DNA of 64,000 bases from Pseudomonas sp. HR96 (GTDB taxonomy: Bacteria; Pseudomonadota; Gammaproteobacteria; Pseudomonadales; Pseudomonadaceae), in contig NZ_CP139142.1 in the NCBI RefSeq assembly GCF_034059295.1, positions 1-64,000 of the forward strand, written 5' to 3'. Both the position numbers and the translations under genes were made by a program. Below are positions 35,861 to 44,844 of this stretch, piece after piece (the stretch's first letter is position 1; every line of letters begins with the position of its first letter). Under the pieces are notes generated by a model. That model did not search any database and was not told the origin of the DNA. It was given only the letters and a program-made list of their open reading frames with translations.

Positions 35861-38145
35861 GACAAATCCCTGGCCACCGCGGCGACCGGATAGAGTGATT
35901 TTTTAGGAAGTGTAAAGAAAAACGTGGCACCCTCATCCAGCGCGCCCTGAGCCCACACCGAGCCGTCATGGCGTTCGATGATGCGACGGACGTTGGCCAA
36001 CCCTATGCCCGTTCCTTCAAATTCCTCGATGCGGTGCAAGCGCTGGAACACGCCAAACAGCTTGCCCACGTACTTCATGTCGAAGCCGACGCCATTGTCC
36101 TTGATGCTGATGACGAAGTCGTCAGCTCGCTCCTCGCTCGCAATGTCAATTGTGGCGATTGCTCGGTTCTGTGAGTATTTCAGCGCATTCGAGATCAAAT
36201 TGCGCAACGCCAGGTGCAGAAACGCCGGGTCGGCGATGACGGTCGGCAGGTTGGCATAATTCCAGCGCACCTCGCGCTGCTCGAAGTCAGGCTTCAACTC
36301 GGTGCGAATCGAGTTTACCAGCGCTGTGAGATTCACCTGCGTGACGTGCATCGCGGAACGACCCATCTGCGAGAAGCTGAGCAGGTTGTCCACCAGGTTG
36401 CCGGCGAACTTGGCCGCAGTCTCGATGGTGCCCAGAAACCGCTGCCCGCGTTCGGTCATGGTCGACGACTCCATGTCATTCAGCAGTTCGGCATAGCCCG
36501 CGATGTGACGCAGCGGCGCGCGCAGGTCGTGCGACACGCTGTAGGAGAAGGCCTCGAGCTCCTTGTTGGTCTTTTCCAGATCTTCGGACATCTGCGCCAT
36601 TTCTTCAGCCTTGCGCAGCACGATGCCGAGCACGGCCAGGCGCAGCTCCTGGACCCCTTCAGCCTCGCTGGCACTCCAGGGTGTCGAAAACCCTTCAACC
36701 ACCTGCTGCCACTGCTCAAAACTCTGCCTTGGGTTGAGCGAGCCGGTATCACTCACTGTCTTGTCTGGCCTGCCTGCCCAGTTGACCACCTGAGTCTGCT
36801 CTGGCTTGAACCAGATCAGGTAATGCGAGTGCAGCTCGGAGATGGAGACGGCCAGGACGCCGCTTGCAGCCTCTGCAATCGCCGGCAGGTCTGGGATATC
36901 GCGACCTGCGTTGTCGGTCTGGAAAAACTCGGGCTCCTGGCGATGAGATAACCATTCGGCAAGCGCCTGTACCTGAAGCTTGGAGGGTGTGCGCCCATAG
37001 ATGTCACAGCCTGACCCTGAAACTACGGCCGCGCCGGACGCTCCCGCAAAATCGATGAACGTGTCCTGATCGGCTCTTAGCCCAAGCAGAACACTGTCGT
37101 GGTCAGCAATGGTGGACAGCAGATTCACGATCCGTCGGCGGATCTCCAACATTTTTTGGCTTTTCGCATGCGCTTCGCGGGTTTCAACCTGAAGCGACAG
37201 CACGCGACCCAACAGCTCGCAGGACGTTCGGGTTTCGAAACTGACCGGGTGCACGGAGGCATGGTGGCAGGAAATCAGCCCCCACAGCTTGCCTTCCACC
37301 ACGATGGAAATCGACATCGAAGCCAGAGTTTCCATATTGCGCATGTATTGCAGATGCACCGGCGATACGCTGCGCAACGTGGCATAGCTCAGATCCAGCG
37401 CCTCACCGGTTTTCGGATTCAGGGAAGGAACCAGCCTGGCCGGCATGTAGTTGGCGTCCTCGATGACGCGGATGCGATTGGTGCAGTACAGCGCCCGGGC
37501 CTGGGCCGGAATGTCTGAGGCCGGGAAGCACAGACCATGATAGCTTGGGTAGCCGTCATCCAGTACCTCGGCGTTGACCAGGCCGTTACCCGCCTCATCG
37601 AAACGATAGGATTTGACCCGGCCGAAGCCGGTCAGACGTTTGATGATCCGGGCGGCGCGCTCACAGACTTGGTCGACACTTTCGATGTCAGAGGAGCGGC
37701 TGATGAACGATCTCACCATAGGATACAGACGGCTGTGAGTGACCACTCGATCATTGGGGCGGTAGAATTCGGCGATCAGCAGCCCATCATGACGGTGCAG
37801 CATCATGGCCACTGGCAGATTGCGATGCTGACCGACCAGGAATTTCACATCAGCGACGTGGTAGGGATGGGACTCGTCCTCCTCTAGTTCCTCGAGCCGA
37901 TCGACCAGGGCCTCGCCGTGCTCGACCAACTGGCTGAGCCTCTGGCCCAGGAGCTCTTCGACGTCGATACCTAGCCACTGAGGCAGGTTTTCACTGACCT
38001 GGAGAACGGCCATGCCGGGCTCTTCGATAGCCAACACAAAACCCTGAGGCTGGACACTGCCGGGAGTACGAATGGGCTCCTGGGCGCAATTATCGAGCGC
38101 CTGCTGAAGTGAAGGGTGCACACTGGGAATAGGATGTTCGGACAA
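35854..38145 (-). CDS. bphP: Bacteriophytochrome histidine kinase BphP (763 aa)
   Basis: Red/far-red photoreceptor kinase binding biliverdin. PAS (about 15-120) carries the chromophore Cys20 (LDNCAQEPIRTPGSVQPQGF); GAF (about 140-315) has the FPASDIPAQARALY motif and SVSPVHLQYMRNME; PHY (about 325-505) follows; HisKA has His539 (SHDLRAPLRHIAGYAELL) and HATPase has RNLISNALKYS, DNGVGF, GTGIGLA. The length is typical (about 750). The usual IQPHG is VQPQG here, a His to Gln change beside the chromophore site. No heme oxygenase gene (bphO) is nearby, so biliverdin must come from the host. First gene of an operon with two more phosphorelay proteins. Confidence 0.95.
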   Translation of the reverse strand: MSEHPIPSVHPSLQQALDNCAQEPIRTPGSVQPQGFVLAIEEPGMAVLQVSENLPQWLGIDVEELLGQRLSQLVEHGEALVDRLEELEEDESHPYHVADVKFLVGQHRNLPVAMMLHRHDGLLIAEFYRPNDRVVTHSRLYPMVRSFISRSSDIESVDQVCERAARIIKRLTGFGRVKSYRFDEAGNGLVNAEVLDDGYPSYHGLCFPASDIPAQARALYCTNRIRVIEDANYMPARLVPSLNPKTGEALDLSYATLRSVSPVHLQYMRNMETLASMSISIVVEGKLWGLISCHHASVHPVSFETRTSCELLGRVLSLQVETREAHAKSQKMLEIRRRIVNLLSTIADHDSVLLGLRADQDTFIDFAGASGAAVVSGSGCDIYGRTPSKLQVQALAEWLSHRQEPEFFQTDNAGRDIPDLPAIAEAASGVLAVSISELHSHYLIWFKPEQTQVVNWAGRPDKTVSDTGSLNPRQSFEQWQQVVEGFSTPWSASEAEGVQELRLAVLGIVLRKAEEMAQMSEDLEKTNKELEAFSYSVSHDLRAPLRHIAGYAELLNDMESSTMTERGQRFLGTIETAAKFAGNLVDNLLSFSQMGRSAMHVTQVNLTALVNSIRTELKPDFEQREVRWNYANLPTVIADPAFLHLALRNLISNALKYSQNRAIATIDIASEERADDFVISIKDNGVGFDMKYVGKLFGVFQRLHRIEEFEGTGIGLANVRRIIERHDGSVWAQGALDEGATFFFTLPKKSLYPVAAVARDLSC

Positions 38146-38317
38146 GGGGCCTCCTGACGGCGATGTGCCCAGGCTTGAGAATCAGCAAAACAGTCTGTCA
38201 GGGTACCAAATGAGGGCCTCGAACGCCCAAAGATCAGAGTCATCAATGAATAATGATGGCACTTTGAAACGATCTGCGTGACAGAAGTGTCTACCTTCAA
38301 AGAACAGATGGGTTGAA

Positions 38318-38671
38318 ATGATGAGCAGTTGGTTTTGCAGACGGTTGGGGCACGGCGAGCAGGTGTTCAAGGAGCTCAAACGTTTGAGGATCATGCGTTA
38401 CCAGGCCTGTCTTATCGGACAAGATCCTTACCGTCTGGCTGTGGACACGCTGACCGCCGAAACCATCGTCTATTTCGGGCCTGACGATTCTTCTCTGGCC
38501 AACGCTTTTGGCGCAACGCCCTGCAACGAGCCGATGATGGATGGCATCACGCTGCTGGATCTGGACTTCAAACCACTGGCACTGCCTGCCAGTGAATTTG
38601 GGTTTCTAAGCAGTCTTCTGGTCTCGGTAGCTGACTACAACCAGCCCGGTTCCAATGCCCCCAGGGCATAA
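38318..38671 (+). CDS. Hypothetical protein (117 aa)
   Basis: Starts MMSSWFCRRLGHGEQVFKEL; an alternative start is ATG 38393 (MRYQACLIGQDPYRLAVDTL) after TTGAGGATC. Then AETIVYFGPDDSSLANAFGA, DGITLLDLDFKPLALPASEF. Mixed alpha/beta, soluble, no family recognised. It is divergent from bphP. It overlaps the region just before the next small gene. Confidence 0.5.
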   Translation: MMSSWFCRRLGHGEQVFKELKRLRIMRYQACLIGQDPYRLAVDTLTAETIVYFGPDDSSLANAFGATPCNEPMMDGITLLDLDFKPLALPASEFGFLSSLLVSVADYNQPGSNAPRA

Positions 38672-38699
38672 CGCGTTTCACAAAGGGATTTGGAAAAAA

Positions 38700-38873
38700 A
38701 TGGCCATCGCCGTAAAGAAACTCAAAGGCGAAGAGATTCCAGCCCAATACCGGGAGCCCGGCGTGTCGGAAGTGTTCCGAGTGACGGATGAGGATGGCGT
38801 GGAGTATTACTGTGTGGACGACGTCGAGGCGGCCAAACTCGCAGTGGAGCTGAGCGACAAGGGCCATTGCTGA
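38700..38873 (+). CDS. Hypothetical protein (57 aa)
   Basis: ATG 38700 follows AAAGGGATTTGGAAAAAA. MAIAVKKLKGEEIPAQYREP, GVSEVFRVTDEDGVEYYCVD, DVEAAKLAVELSDKGHC. Balanced composition and a clear beta-beta-alpha pattern suggest a real small protein. Family unknown. Confidence 0.5.
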   Translation: MAIAVKKLKGEEIPAQYREPGVSEVFRVTDEDGVEYYCVDDVEAAKLAVELSDKGHC

Positions 38874-38878
38874 ATCAG

Positions 38879-38906
38879 AAAAAAGCCCTCGGGGGTGGTG
38901 AGGGCG
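38879..38906 (-). terminator. Terminator-like hairpin (minus strand)
   Basis: GCCCTC and GAGGGC arms with a 9-base loop; the run of seven A on the plus strand is a T-run on the minus strand. No minus gene is obvious to its right. Confidence 0.6.
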
Positions 38907-39226
38907 TGAAGGCAAGTTCTGCTAGTCAAAATACACCATGAAGGTGTATCTACAGGTGTAGCCGAATCCATCAGGATCGTCCAGCGTCATCAGCTATTCA
39001 AGGCTCGCTCGCGCTATTGAGCTTCCAGGATCCTAGCGACATCCCAAGCCGTTGACGCCGACGCGTCCAGTCCCGTTTTCAAACATCTCGTCATAAAGCA
39101 GCCCGGAACTCAAACGTTCTCATCCATTCCTAATGGATGGCGGCAGGTCAGTTGTGACCTAAGGTGCTGAAAGCACTCCAATTTGCGCCGCTATCACCTG
39201 GGGACAGAGACTGACGGACTAACAGA
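38907..39226. other. Intergenic stretch, no gene seen
   Basis: Contains ACACCATGAAGGTGT (38932-38946), a short inverted repeat, but no coding signal. Confidence 0.4.
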
Positions 39227-39570
39227 ATGGCTACGCTGCTGATCGTTGACGATGAATACGTCATCACCGAGATTCTGGAATGCATTTTCGAGGACGAAGA
39301 CTACACCGTAGTCAAGACGGTGAGCGCCGTGAAAGTGCTGGATTGTGTTCGGCCTGACCTGGTCATCACTGACTTCATGATGCCGATGATGAATGGGGTG
39401 GAACTGGCCATCGCCATCCGAGCACCCCCGTCTTCCATCAACTGTCAATTGTCTTGATGACGGGCGGAGCGGCCGACCAGGCTCAAGCGACACCAGGGCT
39501 GTTCACGAAAATCGTCGCCAAGCCTTTTGATGTCAAGGCCATGATTCAGACCATTCAATCGTTATTGTGA
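39227..39570 (+). pseudogene. Stand-alone response regulator, frameshift in a C-run
   Basis: ATLLIVDDEYVITEILECIF, phospho-acceptor Asp in LVITDFMMPMMNG, then the frame is lost at GAGCACCCCCGTC; LSIVLMTGGAADQ, FTKIVAKPFDVKAM and IQTIQSLL continue to TGA 39570 in another frame. Removing one C of the run of five restores a complete receiver of about 114 residues. Recent decay or a base-calling error. Confidence 0.75.
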
Positions 39571-39624
39571 AGCTGGCCAACAGTGGACTCTTGGCAGGCA
39601 CATCTAAAGTACGTGAGGCTGATT

Positions 39625-39813
39625 TTAAAGCTCCACGAGCGATCCTTTGCCGCGCAGCTCCTCGACAGCATGCAGAACGCTGACGCGAAACTCCACTGGA
39701 TTGAGATACTCGTGCACGCTGATGGGCTTGGCCGACTGAATGCCCAGCTTGCTGTCACTCAGCGTAAAGGTAAACAGCCCGCCTTCCTGGTCAAGCCGAT
39801 TATGACCCCGCAA
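39625..39813 (-). pseudogene. Family C protein, N-terminus missing
   Basis: GGLFTFTLSDSKLGIQSAKP, ISVHEYLNPVEFRVSVLHAV, EELRGKGSLVEL. The C-terminal two thirds of family C; the usual LPHWD end is missing and no normal start is seen. It lies next to the frameshifted receiver at 39227. Confidence 0.6.
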
Positions 39814-40356
39814 TGGCAGAAGGGAAACGAGGTTTCTAAACTCCTCAGAGCTTGCTCGAAGAAAACATTGTGTATACTGAACGTGTTTGCTGGACGACGA
39901 TGCAGATCTTCTTGCCAGCGAGTTCTACGCGCTCAGCTTTTTTTTGCAGCGCTACAGCAAATCAGTAGCCACAGCCACTGTTTACCTGGTCGACTGAATT
40001 TCAGCTCGATATCCGACCGTCGCAGATTATTTGCTCTGTGAATAGGGCTACCAAATACCAAAGAAATGTGACAGAAAGTCGCCAAGCAGTAATAATCTAA
40101 TGTTCGCGCGCATGCAACAGTCTCACCCTACCAATCTAAAAATGATAGATAAAGCATTTCAAGGAGTTGAACATAGTATTAGTGATAAAATGTAGGGGTC
40201 ATACTATAGCATTATAATCGCATCCAACACACCAGCCTGAAGCTTCCATGGTTTAATTATTAAAGTAAATGCAACTATTTATAACGGCAAAATAGTTTTG
40301 TTATCTTCAGTTTCTACGTATACACAGTTAACTACAGCAAGATAATTTTAGGTGTT
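39814..40356. other. AT-rich stretch upstream of the chemosensory operon
   Basis: Base composition changes sharply here (long AT runs such as TTTAATTATTAAAGTAAATG) compared with GC-rich neighbours. No gene. Likely a target of MvaT/H-NS-type silencing, by inference. Confidence 0.55.
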
Positions 40357-40479
40357 ATGTACTCTGTTGACCATATAAAAACATATAGCTCAATAGCTAA
40401 TAATCTTCCCACTATGTGGTTCTCGAGAAAAATTAAAGATTTATCAGCGGCGATCCGAAAAATTTTCGGCGACGAATAA
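40357..40479 (+). CDS. Possible 40-residue small protein
   Basis: ATG 40357, 9 bases after TTTTAGG, gives MYSVDHIKTYSSIANNLPTM, then FSRKIKDLSAAIRKIFGDE. It has an amphipathic basic helix. It lies in the AT-rich stretch before the sigma-28-type promoter. No family known; chance ORF not excluded. Confidence 0.3.
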   Translation: MYSVDHIKTYSSIANNLPTMWFSRKIKDLSAAIRKIFGDE

Positions 40480-40537
40480 TATGCTTTCACGGCAGCGGCA
40501 TCCCTTGCATATTGCCACCTACCGTCTATCGTTTATC

Positions 40538-40564
40538 TAAAGATTTCCTAAAGCTAGCCAATTT
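40538..40564 (+). promoter_or_regulatory. Sigma-28 (FliA)-type promoter of the chemosensory operon
   Basis: TAAAGATT, exactly 11 bases, GCCAATTT; weaker -10 than the other three but with the correct spacing. It is 62 bases before the mcp start. Confidence 0.65.
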
Positions 40565-40625
40565 TTGGCAGACAAATACTACGAACACTCCCATATGATC
40601 CTTTTCGTGGTCACAAGGAAGACGA

Positions 40626-41864
40626 ATGCCTACCTCTGCCCCCCCCTATGCTTCTGTTCCAGCTATCGTATGGGCCGCGCCGGTTATCCTGGCTACGTTG
40701 ACTGTGGCAGTACTGGGCGACAGCCTGTTGCTATGGCTCATTGGCACTGGGACCACTCAGCTGGCTTTTGCCGTCGGGTTGCTTGTAATTGCCTTGCTTG
40801 CTGGCCTTGCTGCCGGCTCAAAGGTGCGTAACGCAATGCTTCGGCATCCGGTCAGACCTAGTCCGGTGGAGGCCAAGACTCAGCGTAAAAAAACTGCTCA
40901 ATTGGCCGATCACGGGCTGGAGGCTGTCTATTTACTGGCTATTCCAATTTGGACTCGCCAAATAGAAAGTTCTCGTTCACAAACAGAGCAGGCCATCGTT
41001 GAGCTCAGCAATCGTTTCTGCGGATTGTCAACCCGCGTTAAAGAGACTGTCAACGCGTCTCAGGCTGCAGCTGGCGATATGGCCGGCAACCATGAAGATG
41101 GTGTATCTGCGGCATTGGCGCAAAGCGAAAACGAGCTGATGCAGGTCCTCAATACGTTAAAGTCCAGCCAAATCAGCCGTGTCCAGATGCTCCATCAGGT
41201 TCACGAATTGACCGCATATACCAACGACCTGCGGGCCATGGCCGGAGAAGTGAGAGCGATTGCACAGCAGACCAACCTGCTGGCTCTAAATGCGGCTATC
41301 GAGGCAGCACGCGCGGGCGAGGCCGGACGTGGCTTTGCCGTTGTTGCCGATGCGGTAAGAACGCTCTCCAGTCAGTCAAGCGAGACCGGGCACAAAATGT
41401 CGACCAATGTCGACATTATCAATGCTGCGATCACTCAATTGGTGCAGGCAGCAGGAAGGACAACGGAAAGTGACAACAGTTCGATAAGCAATTCCGAAGC
41501 TACGATTCACTGCGTCATTGACCGTTTTAAAACGGTCACTGGCCGTCTATCTGACGCCGCTGGACTACTTCAGTCAGAAAGTATCGGTATAGGCAATGAA
41601 GTCGACGAATTGCTGGTGACGTTGCAGTTCCAAGATCGAGTCAGCCAAATTCTCTCGCATGTTCGCGATAACATGACCGCCTTGCACGTGCGCATGGAAA
41701 ACTCCTGCGGTCCCGACGGGCAGCTTGATGCGGTCGATGCGCAGGCGTGGCTGAAGGATATGGAGCAGACCTACGCCACAAGTGAGCAGCGAGCCAATCA
41801 TCACTCGAATGGTCAGCCAACACAAACGGCGAGCGCGCCGTCCAACGATATCACTTTTTTCTAG
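40626..41864 (+). CDS. Chemoreceptor-like protein without periplasmic sensor (412 aa)
   Basis: First gene of the che operon. Two adjacent membrane segments (about 13-31 and 38-60) with only a few residues between, so no periplasmic ligand domain and no HAMP. The cytoplasmic part carries an MCP hairpin ([34 protein letters not shown]) in which the near-invariant ADEVR is ADAVR. A C-terminal block ([19 protein letters not shown]) is typical of receptors encoded in alternative che operons. It may sense a membrane or cytoplasmic signal or act as an array adaptor. ATG 40626 follows AAGGAAGACGA. Confidence 0.88.
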   Translation: MPTSAPPYASVPAIVWAAPVILATLTVAVLGDSLLLWLIGTGTTQLAFAVGLLVIALLAGLAAGSKVRNAMLRHPVRPSPVEAKTQRKKTAQLADHGLEAVYLLAIPIWTRQIESSRSQTEQAIVELSNRFCGLSTRVKETVNASQAAAGDMAGNHEDGVSAALAQSENELMQVLNTLKSSQISRVQMLHQVHELTAYTNDLRAMAGEVRAIAQQTNLLALNAAIEAARAGEAGRGFAVVADAVRTLSSQSSETGHKMSTNVDIINAAITQLVQAAGRTTESDNSSISNSEATIHCVIDRFKTVTGRLSDAAGLLQSESIGIGNEVDELLVTLQFQDRVSQILSHVRDNMTALHVRMENSCGPDGQLDAVDAQAWLKDMEQTYATSEQRANHHSNGQPTQTASAPSNDITFF

Positions 41865-41874
41865 GAGACCTTCT

Positions 41875-42243
41875 GTGGCGAAGAACATATTAGTGGTGGA
41901 TGACTCTAGCAGCGTTCGGCAAGTTGTGAGCATCGCACTCAAGAGTGCTGGCTACGATGTGATCGAGGCTAGTGATGGAAAAGATGCTCTGGGCAAGCTC
42001 AATGGGCAAAAAATTCATCTGATCATTAGCGACGTGAACATGCCAAATATGGATGGCATAACCTTTGTCAAAGAAGCTAAAAAGTTGGTCAACTACAGGT
42101 TCACACCGATCATCATGCTCACAACCGAGTCGCAAGATCATAAAAAACGTGAAGGTCAAGACGCCGGCGCGCGCGCCTGGGTGGTCAAGCCTTTTCAGCC
42201 AGCACAAATGCTCGCGGCAGTTGCTAAATTGATCCTGCCCTGA
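41875..42243 (+). CDS. cheY: CheY response regulator (122 aa)
   Basis: Single receiver phosphorylated by CheA. GTG 41875 follows TAGGAGACCTTCT and gives AKNILVVDDSSSVRQVVSIA; acidic D9-D10, phospho-acceptor Asp53 (LIISDVNMPNMDG), Thr in IIMLTTES, Lys in WVVKPFQPAQML. 10 bases after mcp. It is the MotA/FliM-type CheY in sequence (NMPNMDG), but whether it targets the flagellar motor or another output is unknown. Confidence 0.93.
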   Translation: MAKNILVVDDSSSVRQVVSIALKSAGYDVIEASDGKDALGKLNGQKIHLIISDVNMPNMDGITFVKEAKKLVNYRFTPIIMLTTESQDHKKREGQDAGARAWVVKPFQPAQMLAAVAKLILP

Positions 42244-42275
42244 AGTTTCCCCGTCGCCTGCAGAGAGATTCGACC

Positions 42276-42581
42276 ATGACACTTGCCACGCCTGTACTTG
42301 TCATCGCCGGTGAAATGACAATTTACACCGCCTCTGATTGGAGCACGCGGCTACTGCCACTACTGAGTTCGGCGGGCGATATTGCGATCGACCTGTCTCA
42401 GGTAACCGAGATGGATGCTGCAGGGGTGCAATTGCTGATGCTAGCCAAACGCGAGGCCCTGCGTAACGGGAGTAGGTTGCATTTGAAATGCCATAGCCAG
42501 TCCGTACTGGATACCTTCGAATTGTGCGATCTAGCCACTTATTTTGGCGATCCGTTGGTGCTCTTCAGCGCAGACCACTGA
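42276..42581 (+). CDS. STAS-domain protein of the che operon (101 aa)
   Basis: Anti-sigma-antagonist-like STAS fold: LVIAGEMTIYTASDWSTRLL, DIAIDLSQVTEMDAAGVQLL, MLAKREALRNGSRLHLKCHS. The Ser/Thr that is phosphorylated in SpoIIAA (DSxG) is Ala here (DAAG), so switching by phosphorylation is unlikely. STAS proteins are known in several alternative che operons between cheY and cheA, where they may modulate CheY-P turnover; there is no cheZ here. Confidence 0.88.
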   Translation: MTLATPVLVIAGEMTIYTASDWSTRLLPLLSSAGDIAIDLSQVTEMDAAGVQLLMLAKREALRNGSRLHLKCHSQSVLDTFELCDLATYFGDPLVLFSADH

Positions 42582-42614
42582 CCGCTGTACTTTAAAAAGT
42601 ACAAGGAATTCACT

Positions 42615-44798
42615 GTGACATTCGATCTGTACCAGGCTCAACAGACATTCATCGTAGAAGCCCGAGAGCTGCTACAAGATATGGAGGCTGCGTTGCTGCG
42701 CTTGGAGAACGAATCCGACGAGGGCGATATCCTCGGGACCATCTTTCGCGCGGCCCATACCATCAAAGGGTCGGCGGGACTGTTCGGACTGACACCTATC
42801 GTCGGCTTTACCCATATTGTTGAGGACGTTCTCGACCGCTTGCGCGAGGGTGCATTCCCAGTAGAAGCCACACTGGTGGCGCTACTACTGGCGAGCGCCG
42901 ATCACCTGCTCGAACTTGTTGAAGTGGTCGCCAGCCAAGGAAAAACCCTGGATGCGGCGGCAATGGCGCGCGAGGCCGACCTCACCCAACGCCTGCATCA
43001 CTACCGGGAAAACTCGGTAGTCACGACTACAGCTCCACTGAACTTCCACACCGAAGCTATCACTGCTTCGGGTGGCGTCGCCTCCGAACTGTGGCACATC
43101 TCTCTCCGCTTTGGCCGCGATGTCTATCGTAACGGTATGGATCCGCTTTCGTTCTTGCGCTATCTCAATACTCTAGGCCGCATTGAACACATCATCACCC
43201 TCGCAGACGCAATGCCAGGCTTGGACGATGTGGACGCTGAGAGCTGTTACTTAGGGTTCGAGATTGACTTCGCCTCCGACGCCAGCCGCGCGGCCATCGT
43301 CGAGGTTTTTGACTTTGTACGGGACGACTGCCAGATCCATGTCCTTGCGCCACACAGCCAGATCTACGAGTACCAGCAACTGATTGAGGCACTACCCGAA
43401 GGGCCTGAACGCCTGGGCGACATCTTGACCCGATGCGGCGCGCTAACACCGCTCGAATTGCAAAGCAGCTTGGATATGCAGCGCGACAGAGTTGCCGCAA
43501 GCGAAGGTATGGCCCGGCCCCTTGGTGAGATTCTCATTGAGCAACGTTTGGTCGAACCATCGGTGGTGCAGTCCGCACTAGATAAGCAAACTGGCTCGCG
43601 CGCAAAAAAACAGAAGGAAAGCCATTTTGTCCGCGTCGAAGCCGACAAGCTTGATGAATTAATCAATCTGGTGGGCGAATTAGTAATCGCTACCGCTGGC
43701 ACCCAATTACTGGCGCGTGGCGCAGCGAACGCACCGTTGCTGGAGTCGGCGTCTGCCGTCTCCGACCTAGTAGAAGAAATTCTTGACGGAGCGTTAAAGC
43801 TTCGCATGGTTCCCATTGGCGAGAGTTTCAACCGTTTTCGCCGAGTCGTGCGCGATGTAAGCCAGGAGCTAGGCAAGGATATCGAGCTGCTGATCAGCGG
43901 TGCCGAAACCGAACTCGACAAGACGGTGGTAGAGAAAATCGGCGATCCGCTCATGCATCTGCTGCGCAATGCTATGGACCATGGTATCGAGGCACCCGCA
44001 GTACGGGTCGCGACCGGCAAACCACCCAAAGGTACTCTGCGGCTCAATGCCTTTCACGACTCAGGCAGCATCGTACTAGACATCATCGACGACGGTACCG
44101 GCCTGAACCGGGAACGCATTCTGCAAAAGGCCGTGGAGCGGGGTTTAATTAGCGCTACGTCCACCCTTAGCGACTCGGAGGTCTACAACCTCATATTCGA
44201 GCCGGGCTTCTCTACCGCCGAGGTGGTGACCAACCTCTCAGGCCGAGGGGTGGGCATGGACGTGGTCAAGCGCAACATTACCCTGCTGCGCGGCAGTATC
44301 GATATCAACAGCCAGCCCGGGCAGGGCACGCACATTCGCATTCGTCTACCGCTGACCCTGGCGATTATTCATGGTTTTCAGGTAGGCGTCGGCCGATCCA
44401 GCTACGTCATTGCGCTGGACATGGTGCAGGAGTGCCTTGAGTTGGATGACAGTGACCATCATCACGCCCGTGACTGCGGCCATTTGGACCTGCGCGGCGA
44501 AGTTCTGCCACTAGTGTGGCTGCGTGACTACTTCAGCCACGGTGGTAGCACGGGTGTGCGCGAAAACGTAGTGGTGGTGCGCTACGGCGAGCAGAAGGCC
44601 GGCTTAGTTGTCGATGCACTGTATGGCGAACTGCAAACCGTTATTAAACCGTTAGGCCCATTGTTCAACGGCCTGCGTGGCATCAGCGGTTCTACCATTC
44701 TGGGCAGTGGTGTGGTCGCCCTGATTCTGGATATACCCGCGCTGTTTGCACAGCTGGGCCAAAACGCCGAGTGTACATTGCCGGCAACTTCGGACTGA
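42615..44798 (+). CDS. cheA: CheA chemotaxis histidine kinase (727 aa)
   Basis: Kinase at the core of receptor arrays. P1/Hpt with His48 (FRAAHTIKGSAGLFG), a long linker with ERLGDILTRCGALTPLELQS and LGEILIEQRLVEPSVVQSAL (two copies of a repeat in place of a normal P2 CheY-docking domain), dimerisation P3 (RVEADKLDELINLVGELVIA), ATPase P4 (LLRNAMDHGIEAP, DDGTGLN, GRGVGMDVVKRNI) and CheW-like P5 (about 600-715, VLPLVWLRDYF). GTG 42615 follows ACAAGGAATTCACT. All catalytic boxes are intact. Confidence 0.95.
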   Translation: MTFDLYQAQQTFIVEARELLQDMEAALLRLENESDEGDILGTIFRAAHTIKGSAGLFGLTPIVGFTHIVEDVLDRLREGAFPVEATLVALLLASADHLLELVEVVASQGKTLDAAAMAREADLTQRLHHYRENSVVTTTAPLNFHTEAITASGGVASELWHISLRFGRDVYRNGMDPLSFLRYLNTLGRIEHIITLADAMPGLDDVDAESCYLGFEIDFASDASRAAIVEVFDFVRDDCQIHVLAPHSQIYEYQQLIEALPEGPERLGDILTRCGALTPLELQSSLDMQRDRVAASEGMARPLGEILIEQRLVEPSVVQSALDKQTGSRAKKQKESHFVRVEADKLDELINLVGELVIATAGTQLLARGAANAPLLESASAVSDLVEEILDGALKLRMVPIGESFNRFRRVVRDVSQELGKDIELLISGAETELDKTVVEKIGDPLMHLLRNAMDHGIEAPAVRVATGKPPKGTLRLNAFHDSGSIVLDIIDDGTGLNRERILQKAVERGLISATSTLSDSEVYNLIFEPGFSTAEVVTNLSGRGVGMDVVKRNITLLRGSIDINSQPGQGTHIRIRLPLTLAIIHGFQVGVGRSSYVIALDMVQECLELDDSDHHHARDCGHLDLRGEVLPLVWLRDYFSHGGSTGVRENVVVVRYGEQKAGLVVDALYGELQTVIKPLGPLFNGLRGISGSTILGSGVVALILDIPALFAQLGQNAECTLPATSD

Positions 44799-44844
44799 GT
44801 AACCGCCAAGGCGGCAATCGCAATTCGCATGGAGAAACTACTCA

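Noticed and set aside
34381..37887. Several plus-strand frames over the bphP operon
   Set aside because: Codon-pattern shadows; the minus strand encodes clear phytochrome and kinase domains throughout.
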